Source: Thauera sp. JM12B12
GTDB taxonomy: Bacteria > Pseudomonadota > Gammaproteobacteria > Burkholderiales > Rhodocyclaceae
Length of the DNA stretch: 64,000 nt
Assembly (NCBI RefSeq): GCF_039614725.1
Contig: NZ_CP154859.1
Location: 186,001-250,000 of the forward strand
Reading direction: 5' to 3'
The notes under the pieces were generated by a model, which ran no database searches, was not told the origin of the DNA, and was given only the letters and a program-made list of their open reading frames with translations. Positions 57,643-64,000 of the stretch are shown here, one piece after another. A program made the position numbers and the translations under genes. Position 1 is the stretch's first letter, and the number at the start of each line of letters is the position of its first letter.

Positions 57643-60600
57643 AGCCGCTCAAGCTCACCCTGCAGGCCTTCGGGCCGTTTGCCGGCTGCGAAGGGGTGGA
57701 TTTCACCCTGCTGCCGTCAGGCTGCCTGTTCCTCATCGCCGGCCCCACCGGCGCGGGCAAGACCTCCATCCTCGACGGCATCACCTACGCGCTCTATGGC
57801 GACACCTCGGGCGGCGAGCGCAGCGCGCGCGAGATGCGCAGCCACCATGCCGACGCCAGCGTGCAGACCGAGGTCGAATTCGAGTTCGCGCTCGGCGAGC
57901 GTCGCTACCGCGTCAAACGCATTCCCGAACAGGAGCGCGCCGCGCTGCGTGGCGACAAGCTGGTCAAGGTGCTCGCCAAGGCCGAGCTCTACCGGCTGGA
58001 AGCGGACGACGAGACGTGGATGCCGCTCGCGCACAAGACCACCGAGGTCACCGCGCTCGTCGAGGAACTGCTCGGCTTCAAGGCCGAACAGTTCCGCCAG
58101 GTCGTGCTGCTGCCGCAGGGCCAGTTTCGCAAGCTGCTGGCGGCGAGCTCGGCCGAGCGCGAGAAGATCCTCGAGACCCTGTTCGGCACCGCCACCTACA
58201 AGCGCCTGCAGGACGCGCTGAAGGCCGAGGCCGCCGCGCTGCGCGAACGTGGCGAGCAGGCCGCGCTGCAGCGCCGGACCCTGCTCGAGCAGGCGGGGGC
58301 GGACACGATCGAGGCGCTCGTCGCCCGCCGCGATGCGCTGCAGGCCGAACTGGCGACGCTGGCCGATGCCGAGCAGCAGGCGCGCACCGAGGACGCTGCC
58401 GCGCGCGCCGCGCTGCAGCAGGGGCAGGCGGTCGAGGCGCAGTTTGCCGAAGCGGCCGCGGCGAGTGTGGCGCTCGAAGCGCTCGAGGCCGGGAGGACCG
58501 AACTCGACGCCCAGCGCTTGCGCCTGGAGCAGGCCCGGCGCGCGCTACAGGTGGTGCCCGCCGACAGCGCGCTGGCCGCCGCGCGCCGTGGCGCCGAAGA
58601 GGCGCGCGAGCGCGAAGCGCGAATCGCGAACGAAGCTGCCGAAGCCGCTCGCCGCCTGAGCGCAGCGGAAACCGCGCTACAGACCGAAGTGGCGCGTGCG
58701 CCCGAGCGCGAGGCGGCGCAGCGCGAACTGCTGCGTCTGGAGGCGCTCGCCGAGACGGTGACGCGCCTCGCCCAGGCCGACACGGAGGCCCAGCGCTGCG
58801 AGGCCGCCCGCATCGCCGCCGACAAGGCGCTCGCCACCACCACCGCGCAGCAGCAGACGCTGGCCAACCGCCGCAGCGAGCTTGCGGCCCGCATCGAGGT
58901 GATTCAGCCCCTCGCCGCCGACGTCCCCGCTCTCGCGCTGCGCCTGCAGCAGGCCGAGCAGCGCGCCCAGGCGCTCGCCGCACTGGCCGCCGCGCGCGCG
59001 CAGCTCGCCCAGCGCGAGGCCAGCGAGGCCAAGGCGCGCCAGGCCTGCGATGGTGCGCAACGCGCCGCGACTGAAGCCCGCGCCGCCTTCACCGCGCTCG
59101 ACACCCGCTGGCGCCAGGCCCAGGCTGCCATCCTCGCCCGCCACCTGCACGAGGGCGCGCCCTGCCCGGTGTGCGGCAGCGCCGAGCACCCCGCGCCCGC
59201 GCGCCACGAAGGCGAACTGCCCACCGAGCAGGCGCTGCAGGACGCGGCGGACGCTGCGCGCGCAGCCGAGGCGGCGCTCGATGGCGCGCGCCAGGCACTC
59301 AACGCCGCCGAGCTCGCGCGCGCCAAGGCCGCCGCCGAGGTCGACACCCGCGCGGGGGCGCTTCAACCGGCGGATACGCCGGTGGTCGCGGCAGACGAGC
59401 TCGCCGAGCTGCGCCGCCAGCTCGACGCCGCCCGCGCCGCCGCGGCGGCGCTCGCGCCGCTGCGCGAGCAGGTGATCGCGCTCGACGCCGAACTCGCCCG
59501 CGCCGCCACCGCTTGCGAGCAGGCGCGCGCGCAGTCCGTCGAGGCGGCGAGCGCGGCGCGCTCGGCGCAACACGTCGCCGACGAGCGGCGTGCCGGCGTG
59601 CCCGAAGCCTTGCGCACGCCCGCCGCGCTGCAGGCAGCGCTCGCTGGCGCGCAGGCGACGCGCGAGCGCCTCGATCGGGCCTTGCAGCAGGCGCACAGCG
59701 CCCACGGCGAAGCGGCCAGCCGCGCGGCGGGTCTGCGCGCGCAGCACGCCACGCTGGGCGAGGCCGTGCAGGCGGCCGGGGCGCGGGTCGACGAGGCGCT
59801 TGCGCAGTTCGGGATTGCATTGCAGGCAGCGGGCTTCTGGTCGGCGGGCGTTGATGCAGGTATCGGAAGTGAGGCCTTCGAGGAAGGCGATGCTGCGGCG
59901 GTGAGCCTGTCTTCGTTCGCGGGCAAGCCCGCGCCCACCGGGGGCGAGCGGGCCGATCGTGAGCTCGCGCAGGCCGAGGCGGCGTGGCGCGCGGCGCTGA
60001 TCCCCGCCGAGCGCATCGCCGCGCTCGAAGCCACCATCCGCGACGCCGACCATCGCCGCGCCGCCGCCCGCGAACGCGCTGAGCGCGCCACGCTTGCCAT
60101 CGCCGACCTCACCCGCCCCGACCTCGCCGCGCTCGACGCCCGCACCGCCACTGCCCGCGCCGCCGTCGAGGCCGTGCTGGCCCGCCTCGCCTACGCCCGC
60201 GGCGCGCTCGCCACGCTCGGCGAAACCCTCGCCCGCCTCGACGACATCGCCCGCCAATCCGGCGCCATCGAGGCCGAATACCGCGTCGTCGGCCATCTCG
60301 CCGACATCGCCAACGGCGCCAACGGCCGCAACCTCACCTTCCAGCGCTACGTGCTCGCCGCGCTGCTCGACGACGTGCTGCGCGCCGCCTCGCTGCGCCT
60401 GGCGGCGATGAGCCGCGGCCGCTACGAGCTCCAGCGCCGCGAGGATCTCGCCGATGCCCGCCGCGCCGGCGGTCTCGACCTCGAGGTCTTCGACGAATAC
60501 ACCGGCCGCACTCGCCCGGCGAGCACGCTGTCCGGCGGCGAAGGCTTCATGGCCTCGCTGTCGCTTGCGCTCGGGCTGTCCGACGTCGTCCAGGCCTACG

Positions 60601-60818
60601 CCGGCGGCGTGCAGCTCGACACCCTGTTCATTGACGAAGGCTTCGGCAGCCTCGACCCCGAGTCGCTCGACATGGCGATGAAGGCGCTCATCGACCTGCA
60701 GCAGCGCGGCCGCACCGTGGGCGTGATCTCGCACGTCGAGGAGATGAAGCAGCAGATCGACGTGGCGATCGAGGTGGTGCAGGGGGTGCGGGGGAGCCGG
60801 GTGAGGGTGCGGGCGTGA
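57639..60818 (+). CDS. sbcC: Exonuclease SbcC (Rad50 homologue) with REP-derived insert
   Basis: The 1059-residue protein has Walker A GPTGAGKTSILDGITYALYG near residue 32, long coiled coils, the zinc hook CPVC (509-512), signature LSGGEGFMASL and Walker B LFIDEGFGSLDPES near the C-terminus. Coupled to sbcD (ATGA). Around residues 740-772 the coiled coil is broken by a segment reading SLSSFAGKPAPTGGERAD, whose DNA (59916-59938) is one arm of the REP family. Frame is kept, so the protein is probably active. Confidence 0.94.
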   Translation: MKPLKLTLQAFGPFAGCEGVDFTLLPSGCLFLIAGPTGAGKTSILDGITYALYGDTSGGERSAREMRSHHADASVQTEVEFEFALGERRYRVKRIPEQERAALRGDKLVKVLAKAELYRLEADDETWMPLAHKTTEVTALVEELLGFKAEQFRQVVLLPQGQFRKLLAASSAEREKILETLFGTATYKRLQDALKAEAAALRERGEQAALQRRTLLEQAGADTIEALVARRDALQAELATLADAEQQARTEDAAARAALQQGQAVEAQFAEAAAASVALEALEAGRTELDAQRLRLEQARRALQVVPADSALAAARRGAEEAREREARIANEAAEAARRLSAAETALQTEVARAPEREAAQRELLRLEALAETVTRLAQADTEAQRCEAARIAADKALATTTAQQQTLANRRSELAARIEVIQPLAADVPALALRLQQAEQRAQALAALAAARAQLAQREASEAKARQACDGAQRAATEARAAFTALDTRWRQAQAAILARHLHEGAPCPVCGSAEHPAPARHEGELPTEQALQDAADAARAAEAALDGARQALNAAELARAKAAAEVDTRAGALQPADTPVVAADELAELRRQLDAARAAAAALAPLREQVIALDAELARAATACEQARAQSVEAASAARSAQHVADERRAGVPEALRTPAALQAALAGAQATRERLDRALQQAHSAHGEAASRAAGLRAQHATLGEAVQAAGARVDEALAQFGIALQAAGFWSAGVDAGIGSEAFEEGDAAAVSLSSFAGKPAPTGGERADRELAQAEAAWRAALIPAERIAALEATIRDADHRRAAARERAERATLAIADLTRPDLAALDARTATARAAVEAVLARLAYARGALATLGETLARLDDIARQSGAIEAEYRVVGHLADIANGANGRNLTFQRYVLAALLDDVLRAASLRLAAMSRGRYELQRREDLADARRAGGLDLEVFDEYTGRTRPASTLSGGEGFMASLSLALGLSDVVQAYAGGVQLDTLFIDEGFGSLDPESLDMAMKALIDLQQRGRTVGVISHVEEMKQQIDVAIEVVQGVRGSRVRVRA
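59916..59938. repeat. REP arm inside the sbcC coding region
   Basis: GCGGGCAAGCCCGCGCCCAC flanked by TTC: matches intergenic REP arms except for one base of the CTCCC part. It encodes FAGKPAPT in SbcC (residues 760-767). No opposite arm is seen here. Confidence 0.8.
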
Positions 60819-60906
60819 AGACCGACACAAGCCCATGGCATGCCAGCACGTCTGCGCGCTAGAATGCCGTCTTCTATCTTTTTGGCATAACCTGGAGTCC
60901 GACGCC

Positions 60907-61596
60907 ATGCCTCGCAAATCCGCCCTCCGTAAAGTCGCTGCCGCTGTCGTGCTGCTCGGCGGCGTCGCCCTCATGTCCGGCTGCGCCACCGAACAATCGC
61001 GCACGCTCGAAGTCGCCAAGGTCGCTTCTGCCGGTACCACGTACAACGGTCCGCGCAGCCTCATCGCGGTGGGCAAGTTCGACAACCGCTCGAGCTTCAT
61101 GCGCGGCATCTTCACCGACGGCGTCGATCGCCTCGGCAGCCAGGCCAAGACCATCCTGATCACCCACCTGCAGCAGACCGGCCGCTTCAACGTGCTCGAC
61201 CGCGACAACATGCCGGAGATCAAGCAGGAGGCGGCGCTCGCCAAGTCGGCGCAGAACATCAAGGGCGCCACCTTCGTCATCACCGGCGACGTCACCGAGT
61301 TCGGCCGCAAGGAAACCGGCGACCGCCAGCTGTTCGGCATCCTCGGCCGCGGCAAGTCGCAGGTCGCCTATGCCAAGGTCAATCTCAACGTGGTCAACGT
61401 CGAGACCTCGGAGGTCGTCTATTCGACCCAGGGCGCCGGCGAATACAGCCTCGACAACCGCGAGGTGATCGGCTTCGGCGGCACCGCGAGCTACGACTCC
61501 ACGCTCAACGGCAAGGTGCTCGACCTCGCCATGCGCGAGGCGGTCAATCGCCTGGTCGAGGGCATCGAGTCCGGCGCCTGGCAGCCGGGTCGCTGA
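60907..61596 (+). CDS. CsgG/LpoB-family lipoprotein
   Basis: The 229-residue protein has a lipobox (LMSGC, Cys26) and the CsgG fold: LIAVGKFDNRSSFMRGIFTDGVD, GRFNVLDRDN, ATFVITGDVTEFG and a C-terminal AMREAVNRLVEGI helix. It is anchored to the outer membrane or periplasmic side. It heads an operon with DUF4810 and DUF799 lipoproteins, a trio conserved in many proteobacteria with probable envelope function. A TAGAAT at 60860-60865 could be the -10. Confidence 0.9.
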   Translation: MPRKSALRKVAAAVVLLGGVALMSGCATEQSRTLEVAKVASAGTTYNGPRSLIAVGKFDNRSSFMRGIFTDGVDRLGSQAKTILITHLQQTGRFNVLDRDNMPEIKQEAALAKSAQNIKGATFVITGDVTEFGRKETGDRQLFGILGRGKSQVAYAKVNLNVVNVETSEVVYSTQGAGEYSLDNREVIGFGGTASYDSTLNGKVLDLAMREAVNRLVEGIESGAWQPGR

Positions 61597-61620
61597 TCCA
61601 CCCGAACCGGAACATCGACG

Positions 61621-61989
61621 ATGAAGCGTTCCTCCCTTTCACGGCTGGCGGCCGGCGTGCCGCTCGCCGCCACTTTGCTGCTCACCGGCTGCGCCACCGG
61701 GCCCGGGCCGCTCTACTACTGGGGCGACTACCAGCCGGCGCTCTACGGGCACTTCACCAAGGAGACCGGGCCGCAGGAGCAGATCGCCAGCCTGGAAGCC
61801 GGCCTGGAGAAGGCGCGTGCCGCCGGCAAGCCGGTGCCGCCCGGATACAACGCCCACCTCGGCCTGCTCTACGCCGAGGGCGAGCAGACCGACCAGATGC
61901 TGAAGTACTTCGAGGCCGAGAAGGCGCTCTACCCCGAGAGCGCGTCCTACATGGACTTCCTGCTGGCCAAGTTCAAGCGCGCGCAATGA
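61621..61989 (+). CDS. DUF4810 lipoprotein
   Basis: The 122-residue protein has a lipobox (LLTGC, Cys24), then LYYWGDYQPALYGHFTKE, typical of DUF4810, and a TPR-like part (PPGYNAHLGLLYAEGEQTDQ). It lies 24 bases after the CsgG-like gene and overlaps the next start by ATGA. Probable outer-membrane lipoprotein that works with its two neighbours. Confidence 0.88.
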   Translation: MKRSSLSRLAAGVPLAATLLLTGCATGPGPLYYWGDYQPALYGHFTKETGPQEQIASLEAGLEKARAAGKPVPPGYNAHLGLLYAEGEQTDQMLKYFEAEKALYPESASYMDFLLAKFKRAQ

Positions 61990-62693
61990 GGCGAACGACG
62001 ATGCGATTCCGAATCCCCTCCCTCTGCCTTTCGCGCGCCGGGCTGGCCGTCGCTGCGGTCGCGGCCCTGGTCGCCACCGGCTGCGCCACGCCCACGCCCT
62101 ACGACTACAGCGCCTTCAAGCAGAGCCGCCCGACCTCGATCCTGGTCCTGCCGCCGCTCAACAGCTCGCCCGACGTCGCCGCCACCTACAGCATGCTGGC
62201 GCAGGTCACCCAGCCACTGGCGGAGTCCGGCTACTACGTGCTGCCGGTCAGCCTGGTGGACGAGACCTTCCGCCAGAACGGGCTCTACAACCCGCCGGAG
62301 ATGCACGAGGTCGGGCTGCAGAAGCTGCGCGAGATCTTCGGCGCCGACGCCGCGCTCTACATCAACATCAAGCAGTACGGCACCAGCTACGCCGTGCTCG
62401 CGAGCGAGAGCCGCGTCACCGCCGAGGCGAAGCTCATCGACCTGCGCAGCGAGCAGCTGCTGTGGCAGGGCGAGGCCACCGCCTCCAGCGCCGAAGGCCG
62501 CAGCTCGAGCGGCGGGCTGGTCGGCCTGCTGGTGCAGGCGGTGGTCGCGCAGATCGTCGAGAGCGTGACCAACCAGTCGCATCCCGTCGCCGGCATCACC
62601 AGCACCCGGCTGCTGGCGGCGGGGCGGCCGAACGGCATCCTGTACGGGCCGCGTTCGCCGAATTACCAGAAGGATGGCACGGCTGGGCGCTGA
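61986..62693 (+). CDS. DUF799 (GNA1162-like) lipoprotein
   Basis: The 235-residue protein has a lipobox (VATGC, Cys33) and the DUF799 core: SILVLPPLNSSPDVAATYSM, GYYVLPVSLVDETFRQNG, GADAALYINIKQYG. GNA1162 of Neisseria is an outer-membrane lipoprotein of this family with a structure like TolB N-terminal domains. The start overlaps the DUF4810 stop. Third gene of the conserved lipoprotein trio. Confidence 0.9.
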   Translation: MRRTTMRFRIPSLCLSRAGLAVAAVAALVATGCATPTPYDYSAFKQSRPTSILVLPPLNSSPDVAATYSMLAQVTQPLAESGYYVLPVSLVDETFRQNGLYNPPEMHEVGLQKLREIFGADAALYINIKQYGTSYAVLASESRVTAEAKLIDLRSEQLLWQGEATASSAEGRSSSGGLVGLLVQAVVAQIVESVTNQSHPVAGITSTRLLAAGRPNGILYGPRSPNYQKDGTAGR

Positions 62694-62707
62694 CGCGAGG
62701 AGGGCTG

Positions 62708-62893
62708 ATGCGTGCGGCTTTCGAACAAGACCAGATGTCGAGGAGGCCGAGTGATGCCTTTCGCGAGGCCGCACTCGAAGCATGGGCGCATCACGTGGGC
62801 ACCGGCCTGCATGTGACCCGCGCCGAGGCGGATGCCTGGCTGGCTGAGCTGGAAGCCGGCAATGACGTCGAGCCGCCTCGAGCCCACCGCTGA
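62708..62893 (+). CDS. Small antitoxin-like protein, possibly truncated
   Basis: The 61-residue protein ends GLHVTRAEADAWLAELEAGNDVEPPRAHR, a tail I associate with RHH/CopG-type antitoxins; the N-terminal DNA-binding part of such proteins is missing. No RelE/ParE-type toxin follows. It has a strong GGAGGG ribosome site, so it is probably translated. A remnant of a former toxin-antitoxin pair next to vapBC is a reasonable guess, but the assignment is weak. Confidence 0.5.
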   Translation: MRAAFEQDQMSRRPSDAFREAALEAWAHHVGTGLHVTRAEADAWLAELEAGNDVEPPRAHR

Positions 62894-62990
62894 TGCCTCG
62901 CCCGCTCTGGTCGTCGACGAGATGAACCAACGGATCGCCGCACCGACCCAGGTGACGCAGGGGAGCAGGGTGCGCGTGCGCACGTCTTGA

Positions 62991-63362
62991 TCAATGTGCG
63001 GGCAAGTAGGCCAGCTCAAGACGACTGCTTGCCGCGAGCAGTCGCTTATCACGCGTCCAGAGCTTGGCGCCGGGCGTAAGCCGGGTTGCAGCCAGGAGAC
63101 CCACATCGACGTAGCCGATCCCGAGGCCGAAGAGTGTGTGCGCCTCGATGAAGCACAAGATCTCATCATCCGTCGCGACCTGCGCTCTGGGCAGTTGGCG
63201 CATTGCGTCCAGGATGGCACTGCGGTTGTTCAGGTTGCCGAGGGCGAGTTCTCCCACGACTGACGGGTGCGAGAGCACTCCGCTGTGGTCGAGTAGCGCG
63301 CAGAGGTGTTCGTCGCCCGCGCGCAGGTGATCGATCCAGATCGAGGTATCGACCAGGATCAT
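62991..63362 (-). CDS. vapC: VapC-family PIN-domain toxin
   Basis: The 123-residue protein starts MILVDTSIWIDHLR with the first PIN aspartate (Asp5), then VVGELALG, YVDVGLLAATRL and LWTRDKRL, giving the acidic metal site of VapC ribonucleases that cleave tRNA or rRNA. A TTG codon lies two codons upstream, but ATG at 63362 begins the fold and is two bases after the vapB stop. Inactive while bound by VapB. Confidence 0.92.
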   Translation of the reverse strand: MILVDTSIWIDHLRAGDEHLCALLDHSGVLSHPSVVGELALGNLNNRSAILDAMRQLPRAQVATDDEILCFIEAHTLFGLGIGYVDVGLLAATRLTPGAKLWTRDKRLLAASSRLELAYLPAH

Positions 63363-63364
63363 GC

Positions 63365-63559
63365 TCAAGGCGCCGTTTGGCGCCGCGGGACATCCCGGAG
63401 CTGCGGTTCGGAGCCGCCGAGCAGGCTGAGGCGTTTTGCGCTTTCACGTTGTATCAGCGCGCGCAAGGCCTCGCGAACCAGTTGGGTCTTCTCCGTCATG
63501 CCGGTGAGGGCTTGTGCCTTGGCAAGCAAGTCGTCGTCGAGCGCGAGAGTGGTACGCAT
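63365..63559 (-). CDS. vapB: VapB-family antitoxin
   Basis: The 64-residue protein has a ribbon-helix-helix start, MRTTLALDDDLLAKAQALTG, with TEKTQLVREALRALI, and a C-terminal tail (LGGSEPQLRDVPRR) that should wrap the toxin. AGGAGG lies five to ten bases before the ATG. It binds its own promoter and neutralises VapC. The pair forms a two-gene operon. Confidence 0.92.
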   Translation of the reverse strand: MRTTLALDDDLLAKAQALTGMTEKTQLVREALRALIQRESAKRLSLLGGSEPQLRDVPRRQTAP

Positions 63560-63634
63560 GGGAGCCTCCTGTACGTGCGCACCAAATATAGCATCATGAG
63601 ATGCGGATTTTGATGCCTTTTCAGACTCAGGAGC

Positions 63635-64000
63635 CTATCTCCCCAGCGCCCGCGCGTGATGCCGCAGGTGATCCTCGATGAAGCTGGCGATGAAGTAATA
63701 GCTGTGGTCGTAGCCCGGCTGCAGCCGTAGCGTCAGCGGGTGGCCGGCGGTTGCAGCGGCGGCTTGCAGAGCCTCGGGCTTGAGCTGCTCGGCGAGGAAG
63801 CCGTCGGCTTCGCCCTGGTCGACCAGCAGCGGCAGGCGTTCGCGGGCCTGTGCGATCAACTCGCACGCATCCCACTCGCGCCACTGCGCGCGGTCCTCGC
63901 CGAGGTAGCGCGAGAAGGCCTTTTCGCCCCAGGGGCAGTGCATCGGATTGACGATCGGCGCAAAGGCCGACATCGAGCGGTAGCGCCCCGGGTTGCGCAG
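63635..64000 (-). CDS. fghA: S-formylglutathione hydrolase, C-terminal part
   Basis: Only the last 121 residues lie inside the window; the start and the nucleophile serine are beyond the right edge. The visible part has [20 protein letters not shown], the acid region [19 protein letters not shown] and the catalytic histidine in [18 protein letters not shown], which are diagnostic of FghA/esterase D. It hydrolyses S-formylglutathione in formaldehyde detoxification, usually next to a glutathione-dependent formaldehyde dehydrogenase, which would lie outside. Confidence 0.95.
   Translation of the reverse strand: MRNPGRYRSMSAFAPIVNPMHCPWGEKAFSRYLGEDRAQWREWDACELIAQARERLPLLVDQGEADGFLAEQLKPEALQAAAATAGHPLTLRLQPGYDHSYYFIASFIEDHLRHHARALGR

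Overview
The window looks like a chromosome segment of a high-GC betaproteobacterium, most likely Rhodocyclales (Thauera/Azoarcus type). This is inferred from base composition, the ManX-type EIIA-HPr-EI set, the group 2 truncated haemoglobin, the octahaem cytochrome, chromate transporter halves, several c-di-GMP proteins and an abundant REP family. No rRNA is present. One complete tRNA (Gly, anticodon CCC) is present.

Layout. 1-11.4 kb: a broken neutral zinc metallopeptidase, a ParA/TraL-like ATPase, an FAD oxidoreductase, a 2H-phosphoesterase/chromate-transporter operon, an alpha/beta hydrolase, a FIST sensor protein, a PAS-GGDEF-EAL protein, an ABC1 kinase and a DUF3429 membrane protein. 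11.4-16 kb: a flavin/light cluster (renalase-like oxidoreductase, cryptochrome/photolyase, DUF2256, DASH cryptochrome) transcribed away from DUF3429-ABC1 across a control region with a perfect TTTTGTCC/GGACAAAA palindrome. 16-31.4 kb: EamA exporter, truncated haemoglobin, DnaQ/GIY-YIG fusion nuclease, degenerate HMA protein, GT4 glycosyltransferase, CBS-PAS-GGDEF-EAL protein, EcsC protein, TrhP-type U32 protein with a FrnE/DsbA protein, IclR regulator, octahaem cytochrome c and a broken arylsulfatase.

31.6-42.5 kb is a 10.9-kb mobile element integrated in tRNA-Gly, bounded by a 49-bp direct repeat. It carries a tyrosine integrase, small regulatory and zinc-finger genes, a stand-alone CHC2 zinc-finger protein, a RepA-like ATPase, and a second block containing a phage tape-measure protein. 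I see no capsid, portal, terminase large subunit, lysis or conjugation gene. It therefore resembles a phage satellite (or a strongly reduced prophage) with its own replication module and one tail-length gene.

42.5-64 kb returns to chromosome: ptsI-ptsH-EIIA, a BCCT transporter, a cNMP/CBS/DUF294 protein with a DEDDh exonuclease, ABC-F ybiT, a globin-coupled diguanylate cyclase, a stress-type two-component group (DUF1328, two response regulators, CHASE3 kinase, BON lipoprotein), sbcDC, a CsgG-DUF4810-DUF799 lipoprotein operon, vapBC, and the 3' end of S-formylglutathione hydrolase.

REP-type palindromes (core GCGGGCAAGCCCGCTCCCAC) fill many intergenic gaps, and one arm has become coding sequence inside sbcC. 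A second palindrome family (GATCAATGGGGTC) occurs twice, once forming the 3' end of trhP. The arylsulfatase has both an in-frame amber stop and a lost active-site arginine.
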